A DNA stretch of 64,000 nt from assembly GCF_017875315.1 (NCBI RefSeq), contig NZ_JAGGMM010000001.1, positions 1 through 64,000 of the forward strand. The letters run 5' to 3'. The DNA comes from Methanomicrobium sp. W14. GTDB lineage: Archaea; Halobacteriota; Methanomicrobia; Methanomicrobiales; Methanomicrobiaceae. The notes under the pieces were generated by a model. It was given only the letters and a program-made list of their open reading frames with translations. It was not told the DNA's origin and searched no databases. Shown piece after piece: positions 17,632 to 26,331 of this stretch; the first letter of the stretch is position 1, and every line of letters starts with the position of its first letter. Both the position numbers and the translations under genes were made by a program.

Positions 17632-18414
17632 ATGAGTGAAAAACTGCTAATAAAAGATGTAATGTCAAAACCTGTAACTATTGCAAAATCTGCTGTAATT
17701 ACCGAAGCTCTTGATAAAATGCTTGATCTGGGTGTTGATCCGTTAATTGTCACAAACAGTGGTGCCGTTACAGGCACAATATCCCGGCAGTCCATTGCAG
17801 ATGTACTGGGAAGCAAAAAAACCTCTGCGATTTCTCCTACCCAGATTCATGTCTCAAACAGGATGGATGAAAATTTTACTTCAGCATATCCTGATCAGGA
17901 TGCAGAACTTCTGGTCCCGCTACTCCAGGAATACAGGATTGTGGTTGTTCTTGACAACGATCATAACCTTGTCGGAAAGGTGGATGCAGCAGATCTTTTG
18001 TCAGTAATGCTTCCTGAAGCTCCGGTTGAAAAGCTGATGCAGACTCCGCATACTATACATCCCGGAGACCGCGTCGTTCACCTGCGCAGAAAAATGATGG
18101 ATGAAAAAGTCATAAAGTTCGTTGTAACAGATGAGGAAACAGGAGAAATAGTAGGTGTTGTCACCGAAACCGACATTGCTAAGTCCATGCGTGACCTGCG
18201 TGAGAGCGTAAACGCCAAGCATCAGGAGTACCAGGTCAGAAATCTCCTGGTAAGCGAAATAATGACAAGTCCTGCCATATCTGTTGATGTGGGTGCCGGC
18301 CTTGATGAGATAAGAGATCTTATCATAAAAAAGCGCATCAGCTCGGTTCCGGTAATAAAAAACGGAAAACTTGCAGGAATTCTTTCAAAAGAATCAATTC
18401 TGGTTGCTCTATAA
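17632..18414 (+). CDS. four-CBS-domain protein
   Basis: 260 residues with CBS units at IKDVMSKPVTIAKS; at VSNRMDENFTSAYP (the most diverged, lacking the usual GIVT); at VEKLMQTPHTIHPG to GVVTETDIA; and at VSEIMTSPAISVDV to GILSKESIL. The start is fixed by AGAGGTG 7 bases before ATG 17632. It is the third CBS gene in a row. The first pair is less regular than the second, suggesting that only one ligand site may be kept. Ligand and target are unknown. Confidence 0.85.
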   Translation: MSEKLLIKDVMSKPVTIAKSAVITEALDKMLDLGVDPLIVTNSGAVTGTISRQSIADVLGSKKTSAISPTQIHVSNRMDENFTSAYPDQDAELLVPLLQEYRIVVVLDNDHNLVGKVDAADLLSVMLPEAPVEKLMQTPHTIHPGDRVVHLRRKMMDEKVIKFVVTDEETGEIVGVVTETDIAKSMRDLRESVNAKHQEYQVRNLLVSEIMTSPAISVDVGAGLDEIRDLIIKKRISSVPVIKNGKLAGILSKESILVAL

Positions 18415-18616
18415 GAGCATCCTGCTTTTTTTATTTTCAAGAGGGCTTATTATATTTCTATGGCAGAATGAATAGAGTAATGATTAAGCGTTTTATAATG
18501 TTTCTGAACGACTTGATAATAATTTATTGAAAATTCAGGAACCTGTACTGCCGGTTTTCATTTCCGGGCAGTTTTCAGGATTTGTTTTATTTGTAAGGAG
18601 AAATCAGGGAGAAAAA

Positions 18617-19597
18617 ATGAAGAGAGTAGATCCCGCGGTTCCCGCGGGAAATGTAGCAGAACTGCTTGCCAATATGAGCAATACGGGTTTTCAGGGCAGA
18701 AAACTTGGAGAATCCCTGGATATCTGGAGCCGGATGATAGAGGATGAATCATGTACTATATTGCTTGGTCTTTCAGGTGCCATGATACCTGCCGGGATGC
18801 AGGAGATTATACGTGAACTTGTTAAAAGAAGGTATATTGACGTTTTGGTCTCTACGGGGGCGAATATGTTCCATGACACCTGCGAGCACCTTGATGTCCA
18901 CCACTATCTCGGGCACCACCATGTAGATGATGTGGACCTTTTTTCAAAAGGGATAGACAGGATATACGATGTTTTTGCGTATGAAAAGGAGTTTCGGACC
19001 ATAGATTCGGCAATATCCGGTTTTGCCGGGGAACTTTCGCCTTACACCGGCTCATCACGCGATTTCACCGGCAGACTCGGCAGGTGGCTTTCGGAGAAAA
19101 ATCCTTCGGGCAAGTCTGTACTTTCGGAATGCGCAAAGTCAGGTGTACCTGTGTTTATTCCGGCTCTCTGCGATTCGTCTATTGGAATCGGGCTTTTGAT
19201 GGCAAGAAGAAAAGGTGTCAGCACTTTTGTAGACCAGATAGCAGATGTCGATGAAATCACAAAAATCGTCGAATCCTCGGAGAGAACAGGCGTTATATAT
19301 GTAGGAGGCGGTGTCCCGAAAAATTTCATCCAGCAGACCCAGGTGATAGCCTCAATTCACAATGCCGGGAATGACGGTCATCATTATGCTATCCAGTATA
19401 CAACGGACTCTCCCCACTGGGGCGGCCTTTCCGGGTGCACATTCGAGGAGGCCATCAGCTGGGGGAAGGAGACGCCCGACTGCCGGAACGTGCAGTGCTT
19501 CTGTGATGCTACAATTGCGCTTCCCGTCGTCGTTTCGGGTCTGGTGTCTGCCGGAGTGCAAAGAAAAAAAGTGCCTGATGTCATGAATATGATTTAA
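18617..19597 (+). CDS. dys: deoxyhypusine synthase
   Basis: NAD-dependent transfer of an aminobutyl group from spermidine to a lysine of translation factor aIF5A, the first step of hypusine formation. The 326-residue product shows the family landmarks: SGAMIPAGMQEII, STGANMFHDTCEHL, IPALCDSSIG and GGGVPKNFIQQ with the enzyme-intermediate lysine at residue 235. A frame is open from 18527, but ATG 18617 has GGGAG 5 bases upstream and gives the conserved length, so the upstream part is leader. The gene stands alone, with a GC-rich TCCCGCGGGA palindrome just after its stop. Confidence 0.95.
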   Translation: MKRVDPAVPAGNVAELLANMSNTGFQGRKLGESLDIWSRMIEDESCTILLGLSGAMIPAGMQEIIRELVKRRYIDVLVSTGANMFHDTCEHLDVHHYLGHHHVDDVDLFSKGIDRIYDVFAYEKEFRTIDSAISGFAGELSPYTGSSRDFTGRLGRWLSEKNPSGKSVLSECAKSGVPVFIPALCDSSIGIGLLMARRKGVSTFVDQIADVDEITKIVESSERTGVIYVGGGVPKNFIQQTQVIASIHNAGNDGHHYAIQYTTDSPHWGGLSGCTFEEAISWGKETPDCRNVQCFCDATIALPVVVSGLVSAGVQRKKVPDVMNMI

Positions 19598-19798
19598 AGG
19601 TCAGTCCCGCGGGAGATTCCGGATAAAATTTCCCAACCGGCTTATTTGTTAAATTCCATAAACTCCTGATTTCAGGAAATAATGATTAATCTGCCAGGAA
19701 GATATTTTCTCCTGCAGAAAAAATTGTTATTGCCGGTGCTGTTTTTTACAGAATATTTTACAGAAAAACCACAATACTTAATAGTGAATCCTTCTGAT

Positions 19799-19806
19799 CT
19801 ATATAA
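19799..19806 (+). promoter_or_regulatory. TATA box for tRNA-Ser / ribosomal superoperon
   Basis: CTATATAA, about 65-70 bases before tRNA-Ser, is the best TATA-like element in the gap and would start transcription just before the leader hairpin at 19821-19843. Assigned by sequence pattern only. Confidence 0.45.
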
Positions 19807-19820
19807 GCAACATTCATGGA

Positions 19821-19843
19821 GCAACACAATCTTTGTGTGTTGC
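19821..19843 (+). other. leader hairpin upstream of tRNA-Ser
   Basis: GCAACACA pairs perfectly with TGTGTTGC (8 bp) around a 7-base loop, about 27 bases before the tRNA. Shorter GAGATT and AATCTC segments flank the tRNA itself and could pair across it during processing. Confidence 0.55.
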
Positions 19844-19870
19844 GAGTGTCGAAAGATGCGAGATTACTCT

Positions 19871-19954
19871 GTTGAGGTAGCCAAGCCAGGCATGGCGCGG
19901 GGTTGCTAACCCCGTGTCCCTTGGGACTCGGGGGTTCAAATCCCCCCCTCAACG
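19871..19954 (+). tRNA. tRNA-Ser (anticodon GCT)
   Basis: Acceptor GTTGAGG pairs with CCTCAAC, followed by discriminator G. The anticodon arm is CGGGG-TTGCTAA-CCCCG, giving anticodon GCT. A long variable arm (TGTCCCTTGGGACTC) marks it as a class II serine tRNA, and the T arm GGGGG-TTCAAAT-CCCCC is complete. No CCA is encoded. It lies 32 bases upstream of rps13 and is probably cotranscribed with the ribosomal operon. Confidence 0.95.
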
Positions 19955-19986
19955 CTTTCGAGCGAATCTCACTGTGAGGCAGTTGA

Positions 19987-20436
19987 ATGGAAGAAAAAGA
20001 GATTAACTACTTTGTTAGGATTGAAAACGCTGATCTTGACGGTACAAAACCGGTTCAGATAGCTCTGACCGGACTTCCGGGCATAGGGATGCACACGTCC
20101 GTAACAATCGCGAAAATGGCTGAAGTAGACCCTCGTGCAACGATTGGTCTTCTTGAAGAAGATTCGGTCAACCGTATACGCGAGGTTTTATCGTCCTATA
20201 TAGAGCGTGTTCCGTCATGGATGCTTAACCGCCAGAAGGACTACTACGCAGGAGAAGCAAAGCAACTTCTGGGTTCGGATCTTAGCATGGCGATTGATGA
20301 CGATGTCAACCGCATGAGAAAGATCCGCTGTTACCGTGGTATTCGTCATGAAACAGGCCAGAAAGTCAGAGGACAGCGTACGAAATCGACAGGAAGACGC
20401 GGAACTACTGTTGGTGTCAGCAGGAAGAAGGTCTAA
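19987..20436 (+). CDS. rps13: 30S ribosomal protein uS13
   Basis: Head-domain small-subunit protein contacting the P-site tRNA and the intersubunit bridge. The 149-residue archaeal form has a long N-terminal extension and the C-terminal basic signature [20 protein letters not shown] followed by [16 protein letters not shown] 19987 follows GTGAGG at about 8 bases. It is the first protein gene of the superoperon, directly after tRNA-Ser, and is followed after 13 bases by rps4. Confidence 0.97.
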   Translation: MEEKEINYFVRIENADLDGTKPVQIALTGLPGIGMHTSVTIAKMAEVDPRATIGLLEEDSVNRIREVLSSYIERVPSWMLNRQKDYYAGEAKQLLGSDLSMAIDDDVNRMRKIRCYRGIRHETGQKVRGQRTKSTGRRGTTVGVSRKKV

Positions 20437-20449
20437 ACGGGTGATGTAA

Positions 20450-20998
20450 ATGGTATATCCAGGAAAAAATCACAAATCATATGATACTCCCAAAAGACGC
20501 TTTGAGAAGTCCCGTATCGAGGATGAAAACAGGCTTTTGATTGAATACGGTCTCCGTAACAAGAAAGAACTGTGGAAAGCGGAGAGTATTCTTAGACGTT
20601 ACCGCCGTGCGGCAAGGCATCTTCTTGCACTGAAGTCATCTTCTGTGGACGCAGACCTCGCGAAGAGCAAGGAAGATGAGCTTCTCGGTCACCTTGAACG
20701 TTATGGACTTCTTGGTGGAAATGCAGGTATTGGTGATATTCTTTCGATGAAGATTGAAAACGAGCTTGAGCGCCGCTTACAGACAATTGTCTACAGGCGT
20801 GGTCTTGCACGTTCACCAAAGCAGGCACGCCAGATGATTACTCACGGTCACATCTGCGTTGAAGGAAGAAGGGTCAACATCCCCGGATTCCGCGTGAGAA
20901 AGTCAGAAGAGTCTTCTATTGGTTATTACAACTCATCCCCGCTCAACGATGACGCTCATCCTGAGCGTGCCAGAATCCAGTCGGGAGGCAGAGCATAA
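20450..20998 (+). CDS. rps4: 30S ribosomal protein uS4
   Basis: 16S-binding assembly protein. In 182 residues the archaeal pattern is clear: [24 protein letters not shown] at the N-terminus and the S4 RNA-binding domain near residues 108-160 ([34 protein letters not shown]). The stop overlaps the rps11 start by one base, giving tight coupling within the operon. Confidence 0.97.
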   Translation: MVYPGKNHKSYDTPKRRFEKSRIEDENRLLIEYGLRNKKELWKAESILRRYRRAARHLLALKSSSVDADLAKSKEDELLGHLERYGLLGGNAGIGDILSMKIENELERRLQTIVYRRGLARSPKQARQMITHGHICVEGRRVNIPGFRVRKSEESSIGYYNSSPLNDDAHPERARIQSGGRA

Positions 20999-21393
20999 TG
21001 GCAGATTCAAATGAAAAATGGGGTGTTGCGCACATCTTTGCTTCATTTAACAATACTGTGGTAACAGTTACCGATTTATCCGGTGCAGAGACAATAACAA
21101 AGTCCAGCGGCGGAATGGTTGTGAAGCAGGCCCGTAACGAGAGTTCACCTTATGCCGCAATGCAGATTGCTGCAAACGTAGCCCAGGCTGCAAAGGATAA
21201 AGGGATTTTCGGTCTCCACGTAAAGGTGCGTGCGCCCGGCAGAGGAAAACAGCGCAGTCCCGGTCCCGGTGCGCAGGCAGCAATTCGTGCGCTTGCCCGT
21301 GCAGGGATGAAGATTGGACGTATTGAAGATGTAACGCCCGTTCCACACGACAGCATTCGTGCAAAGGGTGGAAGAAGGGGCAGGAGAGTCTGA
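20998..21393 (+). CDS. rps11: 30S ribosomal protein uS11
   Basis: Platform protein of the small subunit. The 131-residue product shows [36 protein letters not shown] and the C-terminal [20 protein letters not shown], all standard for the family. Its ATG lies in the TAATG overlap with rps4. rpoD follows 3 bases later. Confidence 0.97.
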   Translation: MADSNEKWGVAHIFASFNNTVVTVTDLSGAETITKSSGGMVVKQARNESSPYAAMQIAANVAQAAKDKGIFGLHVKVRAPGRGKQRSPGPGAQAAIRALARAGMKIGRIEDVTPVPHDSIRAKGGRRGRRV

Positions 21394-21396
21394 TTA

Positions 21397-22218
21397 ATGG
21401 ATATTGCGTTCAGCAGACTTGAGAGCGAAGCCGTGAAATTTGTTCTCTCCGGCTCACACCCGGCGTTTGCGAATTCACTGAGACGGTCAATGATAGGTGA
21501 GGTTCCAAAGCTTGCAATAGAAGATGTTATGATCTATGATAACAGCAGTGCACTCTTTGATGAAATGCTTGCGCACCGTCTCGGCTTAATTCCGCTCAAA
21601 ACAAACCTTTCAGATTACAAAAAAAAGTCCGAGTGCTCCTGCGGAGGAAAAGGGTGCCCGTCATGCGAAGCAGTGTATACGCTTAGCGTCGAAGGTCCCG
21701 GTCTTGTTAAATCAAGTGATTTAATTCCGCAGAATCCTGATGCAGCACCGGTAAGCCCTAATATCCCTATTGTCAAACTTGAGGAAGGGCAGAAAGTGGT
21801 GCTTGAAGCGCACGCAGAGATTAACATAGGCCTTGAACATGCGAAATGGCAGTCGACACTTGCATGTGGCTATAAGGCATACCCTGTCGTTAAGATTGAT
21901 GACAGGTGTGATGCCTGCGGTCGTTGTGTAGAGGAATGCCCTAGGAATGTCCTGAAGCTTGGTAAAAAATCCGCAGAAGTGGTGGATGGAAAGCTTGAGG
22001 CCTGTTCCATGTGCAGGCTCTGTGAAAAGGCATGCCTTGCAAGCGGAAATGAAAAGTCGGCTATACACATCGAACCTGACAATACGAGGTTCGTATTTGT
22101 TGTGGAAAGCGACGGATCAATGGCTGTAAAGGATATAATATTATACGGACTTTCCAATCTCAAAGGCAAATCCGATAGTCTGGTGGATGTATTAACCAAT
22201 ATTTCTGGAGCGATCTAA
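21397..22218 (+). CDS. rpoD: DNA-directed RNA polymerase subunit D with two ferredoxin-type cluster motifs
   Basis: Assembly-platform subunit of archaeal RNA polymerase (Rpb3/alpha homologue), pairing with subunit L. The N-terminal alpha-like domain includes HPAFANSLRRSMIGEVPKLA. The inserted domain holds two complete 4Fe-4S patterns, C171-x2-C174-x2-C177-x3-C181 and C203-x2-C206-x2-C209-x3-C213. An additional CSCGGKGCPSC cysteine group lies near residue 70-83. The 273-residue length fits cluster-bearing methanogen versions. The gene is in its usual place between rps11 and rpl18e. Confidence 0.96.
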   Translation: MDIAFSRLESEAVKFVLSGSHPAFANSLRRSMIGEVPKLAIEDVMIYDNSSALFDEMLAHRLGLIPLKTNLSDYKKKSECSCGGKGCPSCEAVYTLSVEGPGLVKSSDLIPQNPDAAPVSPNIPIVKLEEGQKVVLEAHAEINIGLEHAKWQSTLACGYKAYPVVKIDDRCDACGRCVEECPRNVLKLGKKSAEVVDGKLEACSMCRLCEKACLASGNEKSAIHIEPDNTRFVFVVESDGSMAVKDIILYGLSNLKGKSDSLVDVLTNISGAI

Positions 22219-22220
22219 AA

Positions 22221-22586
22221 ATGAAAGCTGCAAAAACAAATCCACGCTATACTGCCCTTGTTACAATGCTCAGGGAAGCATCCCGGGCAAACGAAGCAGG
22301 CATCTGGCGTGAAATTGCAAAGAGACTGGAAGCTCCCAGCAAAAATTTCGCTGAAGTGAACCTGGGCAAGATAAACAGATACGCCCGTGAAGGCGAAACT
22401 CTGATTGTACCGGGAAAGGTACTCGGGAGCGGAATTCTTGACACCGGGGTCAGTGTAAGTGTTGCAGCACTGAACTTCAGTGACGCTGCCGCATCAAAGA
22501 TAAAAGATGCAAAAGGAACCTGTATGACAATAGAAGACCTCGTGAAGACCAACCCCGAGGGTAAAAAAATCAGGATTCTGAGGTGA
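22221..22586 (+). CDS. rpl18e: 50S ribosomal protein eL18
   Basis: Archaeal/eukaryotic large-subunit protein of 121 residues. [18 protein letters not shown] and [20 protein letters not shown] are typical. It is followed by rpl13, whose frame overlaps the stop. Confidence 0.95.
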   Translation: MKAAKTNPRYTALVTMLREASRANEAGIWREIAKRLEAPSKNFAEVNLGKINRYAREGETLIVPGKVLGSGILDTGVSVSVAALNFSDAAASKIKDAKGTCMTIEDLVKTNPEGKKIRILR

Positions 22587-22591
22587 AGGAT

Positions 22592-23014
22592 ATGGTGACC
22601 GTAATTGATGCAACAGACCTTCGTCTTGGAAGGCTTGCAAGTAATGTGGCAAAGCGTGCCCTTGAAGGTGAGGAAATTGCAATTATCAACGCTGAAAACG
22701 CGGTAATTTCCGGTGCCCGTGCCCGTGTCCTCTCGGACTATGACACAAAGCGCAAGCGCGGCTCAAGAGAGGGCGGGCCTTTCTTTCCCAGAAGGCCTGA
22801 ACATATTGTAAAACGCACGATAAGAGGTATGGTCCCATACAAGAGGCAGCGCGGTGCAGAGGCACTTAAGCTTATCAGAGTTTATGTCGGCACTCCTGTG
22901 CAGTTTGCAGATGCAGAGGTTGAAATAATCGAGTCTGCACACGTTGACGGAATGTCAACGCCAAAGTATGTAACTGTCGGTGCGGTAAGCAAAAACCTTG
23001 GAGGAAAGTTCTAA
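22592..23014 (+). CDS. rpl13: 50S ribosomal protein uL13
   Basis: Large-subunit assembly protein. Conserved segments [37 protein letters not shown] and [19 protein letters not shown] are visible. The frame is open from GTG 22583, which overlaps rpl18e, but ATG 22592 is preceded by GGTGA and starts close to the conserved VIDATD, so it is preferred (140 residues). Confidence 0.95.
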   Translation: MVTVIDATDLRLGRLASNVAKRALEGEEIAIINAENAVISGARARVLSDYDTKRKRGSREGGPFFPRRPEHIVKRTIRGMVPYKRQRGAEALKLIRVYVGTPVQFADAEVEIIESAHVDGMSTPKYVTVGAVSKNLGGKF

Positions 23015-23029
23015 GGGGGTTTAACAAAG

Positions 23030-23431
23030 ATGTCCAAAGTTGTTAATACAAGTGGTAAAAGAAAGACGGCAATTGCCCGTGCAACTTTAAGAGAAGGAAA
23101 TGGACGTGTCCGTATAAACTCCATTCCTCTTGAGATCTACGGGACCGATCTTTCCCGCATGAAAATATCCGAGCCCCTTCTCCTGATTCCGGGAGTCCTT
23201 GACGGCGTTGATGCAAGCATTGACGTTAGCGGAGGCGGATACATGGGCCAGGCTGAGGCAGTCAGAACAGCACTTGCACGCGGCATTGTTGAATGGTACA
23301 ATGACCCGAAGATAAAGGATACGTTCCTTGCATACGACAGGACGCTTGTTGTCAACGATTCGCGTCAGAAAGAAGCCAAGAAACCTCACGGCCGCGGTGC
23401 AAGAAAGAAATTCCAAAAGTCTTATCGTTAA
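23030..23431 (+). CDS. rps9: 30S ribosomal protein uS9
   Basis: Small-subunit head protein whose C-terminal tail reaches the P-site tRNA. 133 residues with [57 protein letters not shown] and the terminal KSYR. It lies between rpl13 and rpoN in the standard archaeal order. Confidence 0.97.
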   Translation: MSKVVNTSGKRKTAIARATLREGNGRVRINSIPLEIYGTDLSRMKISEPLLLIPGVLDGVDASIDVSGGGYMGQAEAVRTALARGIVEWYNDPKIKDTFLAYDRTLVVNDSRQKEAKKPHGRGARKKFQKSYR

Positions 23432-23465
23432 GATATGCTAAAACATAAGGGAGAGATCTGATCAT

Positions 23466-23654
23466 ATGATACCAGTCCGGTGCTTCACGTGTGGAAAGGT
23501 AATTTCTACTGAATGGGAAGAGTTTAAAAGACGCAGAGATGCCGGGGAGGATCCAAGAGAGATTCTTGATGATCTTGGGCTTGAGCGCTACTGCTGCAGG
23601 CGTATGCTGCTCACCCATATAGAGATCATAGACGATCTCAACCATTATCAATAA
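23466..23654 (+). CDS. rpoN: DNA-directed RNA polymerase subunit N
   Basis: 62-residue zinc-bundle subunit (Rpb10 homologue) that helps join subunits D and L. The zinc ligands are C6 and C9 (RCFTCGK) and the adjacent C43-C44 (RYCCRRML), the classic Rpb10 pattern. The start ATG 23466 follows GGGAGAG. It is separated from rpoK by a tRNA-Pro. Confidence 0.97.
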   Translation: MIPVRCFTCGKVISTEWEEFKRRRDAGEDPREILDDLGLERYCCRRMLLTHIEIIDDLNHYQ

Positions 23655-23662
23655 ATTTAGGA

Positions 23663-23735
23663 GGGGTCGTGGGGTAGCCTGGAATCCTATGGCGTTCGGG
23701 ATGCTGTGACCTGAGTTCGAATCTCAGCGACCCCA
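23663..23735 (+). tRNA. tRNA-Pro (anticodon CGG)
   Basis: Acceptor GGGGTCG pairs with CGACCCC, followed by discriminator A. The D arm is GGGTAGCCTGG, the anticodon loop TTCGGGA gives CGG, and the T arm is CTGAG-TTCGAAT-CTCAG. The anticodon stem contains G-U pairs. No CCA is encoded. It is embedded between rpoN (8 bases) and rpoK (48 bases) on the same strand, so it must be cut from the operon transcript or ends it. Confidence 0.93.
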
Positions 23736-23783
23736 TTTTCCAAAAATTATTGTAATTACATTATAAGATTTTGTGGAGTCATA

Positions 23784-23951
23784 ATGGAATCATACACCAG
23801 ATATGAAAGAGCCAGAATTGTTGGGGCACGTTCCCTTCAGATATCAATGGGAGCCCCCGTTCTGGTGAAAAGTGACAAAATCGATCCTTTGGAGATCGCA
23901 ATTGAAGAGTACCAGAAAGGTGTCATACCAATTACTGTAAAAAGAAGTTAG
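23784..23951 (+). CDS. rpoK: DNA-directed RNA polymerase subunit K
   Basis: 55-residue omega/Rpb6 homologue. The sequence begins [20 protein letters not shown] and continues with [18 protein letters not shown] and [10 protein letters not shown], all signatures of archaeal subunit K. It stabilises the polymerase core by clamping the largest subunit. The gene is short enough to be missed by length-filtered gene calling. GGAG lies 6-7 bases before ATG 23784. rps2 follows after 24 bases; the enolase gene often found between them in euryarchaea is absent. Confidence 0.93.
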   Translation: MESYTRYERARIVGARSLQISMGAPVLVKSDKIDPLEIAIEEYQKGVIPITVKRS

Positions 23952-23975
23952 AGTTAGTTATTAGGAGCTGATGTA

Positions 23976-24584
23976 TTGAACGCAAATGAAATAGATATTG
24001 AGCTTAAAGAATCGCTTGTTCCTGTGGAAGACTATCTGGCGGCAGGAGTACATATCGGTACCCAGCAGAAGAGTCAGGACATGAAAAAGTTCATCTACCG
24101 CGTACGCGGTGACGGACTGTATATTCTTGACATTCAGCAGACGGATGAGCGTATAAAAACCGCAGCAGAGTTTCTTTCAAAGTATGAACCGGCAAAGATA
24201 CTCGTAGTCACCTCCCGTCAGTACGGTCAGTATCCTGCGAAGAAATTTGCAGACGCAATCGGAGGAATTTCCAAGGTAGGACGTTTTATCCCCGGTATGC
24301 TTACCAACCAGAAGATTTCACAGTATGTTGAACCTGATGTAATTGTTGTAACAGACCCAATCGGAGATTCGCAGGCAATCAATGAGGCAGTTCAGTGTGG
24401 AGTTCCTGTTGTTGCACTCTGCGACACAAACAACATCACAAAGTACATTGACCTTGTAATCCCGACAAACAACAAGGGAAGAAAGGCACTTAGTATGATC
24501 TACTACCTCCTGACCCGGGAAATTCTTCTGAAGAGGGGAATTACTACTTCACTTACTCCCGAGGATTTCGAGATAGAATTATAA
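23976..24584 (+). CDS. rps2: 30S ribosomal protein uS2
   Basis: Late-assembling small-subunit protein (RPSA homologue). The 202-residue sequence includes [46 protein letters not shown] and [24 protein letters not shown]. The start appears to be TTG 23976, preceded by GGAG; the nearby ATG reads into a stop and the next in-frame Met lies inside the conserved core. Confidence 0.96.
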   Translation: MNANEIDIELKESLVPVEDYLAAGVHIGTQQKSQDMKKFIYRVRGDGLYILDIQQTDERIKTAAEFLSKYEPAKILVVTSRQYGQYPAKKFADAIGGISKVGRFIPGMLTNQKISQYVEPDVIVVTDPIGDSQAINEAVQCGVPVVALCDTNNITKYIDLVIPTNNKGRKALSMIYYLLTREILLKRGITTSLTPEDFEIEL

Positions 24585-24618
24585 ATATTTTTAAGGTTTT
24601 TTAGGTACATCACTTTTT

Positions 24619-25422
24619 ATGGTGACACGCAGGGCTACTTATGCGGGGATGTTCTATCCCGACAATCCTGCTTTATTAAAACAAGAGATTGGCGCTTTTT
24701 TTGACAATGTAAAATCTGAATCGGGTAAAAGGCCGTATGGAATAGTCTGTCCGCATGCAGGAATAGTTTATTCGGGCCAGACTGCGGCATATTCGTATTC
24801 TGCTGTCAAAAATAGTTTTAAGGGGACTTTTATAGTAATAGGCCCGAGCCATGCCGGGTATCCCGACTGCACCTCGTCTCTTTCGTGGCAGACCCCCCTG
24901 GGAGTCGCGGAAAACGATTCCGTTTTAACGGAGAGTCTTTCCGGGTATATAAGCGAAGACAATTTTTCCCAGGAACAGAGGGAGAACTCTCTTGAGGTCC
25001 AGATGCCTTTCATAAAATACAGGTTTTCCGGTGCGAAGGTTGCAACGGTTCTTATGGGGGATCAGAGCAGGCGCAACGCACTTCGTGTGGCAAAGGCAAT
25101 ATATAATGCTGTTTTAGATACAAACTCTGATGTAATAGTTGTTGCATCTTCCGACTTTTCGCATTACGTTCCTGTTTTTCAGGCGGAAAAATATGATAAA
25201 TATGCGATAGATGCGCTGAAAAATCTGGATACGGCTGAATTTTACCGTCGAATTTTTGATGAGGGTATCAGCGCGTGCGGGTACGGCCCTATAACGGCAA
25301 TGGTTGAATACTCCAGGATGAGAGGAGCAGAGTCCGGGGTACTTCTCAACTATTCGACAAGCGGCGAGATATCGGGTGATTATTCACAGGTGGTCGGTTA
25401 TGCGGCAATATCAGTGGAGTAA
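24619..25422 (+). CDS. MEMO family protein (AmmeMemoRadiSam B-type)
   Basis: 267-residue protein of the MEMO1 family, distantly related to non-heme-iron dioxygenases of the LigB fold. Conserved histidines appear in VCPHAGIVYSGQTAAYSYS and VIGPSHAGYPDC, and the SSDFSHYVP segment is typical. Archaeal MEMO genes habitually sit between rps2 and mvk, as here. The function is not established; redox or copper handling has been suggested for eukaryotic homologues. Confidence 0.9.
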   Translation: MVTRRATYAGMFYPDNPALLKQEIGAFFDNVKSESGKRPYGIVCPHAGIVYSGQTAAYSYSAVKNSFKGTFIVIGPSHAGYPDCTSSLSWQTPLGVAENDSVLTESLSGYISEDNFSQEQRENSLEVQMPFIKYRFSGAKVATVLMGDQSRRNALRVAKAIYNAVLDTNSDVIVVASSDFSHYVPVFQAEKYDKYAIDALKNLDTAEFYRRIFDEGISACGYGPITAMVEYSRMRGAESGVLLNYSTSGEISGDYSQVVGYAAISVE

Positions 25423-25431
25423 GATATCTAT

Positions 25432-26331
25432 ATGGCTACCTGGAGTGCACCGGGAAAGGTGTTTTTGTTTGGCGAGCATGCCGTGGTTTTCGGCAAACCC
25501 GGCATAGCTATGGCTATAAAACCGAGAGTTTATGTGACCGTAAGAAAGTCGCGGACCCCTGCAAGGGTGAATTCACCATATATAGAAGAGTGCTTTTCAG
25601 AGACAGGAGTTACAGGAAGCGTCTATATTCATTCCCAGCTTCCGAGTTCATCCGGTCTCGGCTCATCTGCCGCTGTAACAGTCGCAACGCTTTCTGCAAT
25701 AAATGACGAGTTCAGACTGAATCTCGGTCGTCTTGATATAGCCTCTCTTGCATATAAAATAGAGAGAAAAGTCCAGAAGGGGCGCGCAAGCCCGACGGAC
25801 ACATTTGTGTCAGCTTATGGCGGCCTCGTCCTGATAAAGGACGGCAAAAGAAGACGGCTCCCTCCAGAAAATTTCAATATAGTCATAGGAAATACTATGG
25901 TCTCGCATAAGACATCCGAACTTGTGGAGATGGTTGGTGAGTTTCGGATGAGCAACCCTCTTGTCGTAGACCCTATCCTTGATGCGATTGAGGCCGTAAC
26001 GACACGCTCCATGCACAACTTCCAGAACCTTAAGCTTCTGGGGAGGTACATGGACGTAAACAATGCACTACTGGAGGCGCTTGGTGTCGGGCACCCCTCG
26101 CTTTCAAAACTTGTCTCGGCTTCACGTGCAGCAGGAGCATATGGTGCAAAGATGACGGGCGCAGGAGGGGGGGGGTGCATGATAGCGCTCTGTCCAAAGC
26201 GTTCGAAAAGCAAAGTTGCAGGTGCTATTGAAGCGGCTGACGGCAAGGCTATCATAACGACGATTGATACTGACGGCGCAAGAAAAGAGGACGATAATGC
26301 CAGAACTGATTATACTAAAACTGGGCGGTAG
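25432..26331 (+). CDS. mvk: mevalonate kinase
   Basis: GHMP kinase phosphorylating mevalonate in archaeal isoprenoid synthesis. 299 residues. The N-terminal APGKVFLFGEHAVVFGKPGI, the ATP loop LPSSSGLGSSAAV near residues 70-82, and KMTGAGGGGCMIAL near the C-terminus are the three GHMP motifs. A run of Gly codons there gives nine consecutive G in the DNA (about 26166-26174), a potential sequencing trouble spot, but the frame is intact. It overlaps the start of ipk by 35 bases. Confidence 0.95.
   Translation: MATWSAPGKVFLFGEHAVVFGKPGIAMAIKPRVYVTVRKSRTPARVNSPYIEECFSETGVTGSVYIHSQLPSSSGLGSSAAVTVATLSAINDEFRLNLGRLDIASLAYKIERKVQKGRASPTDTFVSAYGGLVLIKDGKRRRLPPENFNIVIGNTMVSHKTSELVEMVGEFRMSNPLVVDPILDAIEAVTTRSMHNFQNLKLLGRYMDVNNALLEALGVGHPSLSKLVSASRAAGAYGAKMTGAGGGGCMIALCPKRSKSKVAGAIEAADGKAIITTIDTDGARKEDDNARTDYTKTGR

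Noticed and set aside
18630-18655. CCCGCGG repeats near the start of dys as an operator
   Set aside because: They encode Pro-Ala codons of the conserved N-terminus and are best explained by coding sequence.
19682-19909. 75-residue frame reading into tRNA-Ser
   Set aside because: Its C-terminus is translated tRNA sequence, and the region holds the promoter and leader hairpin.
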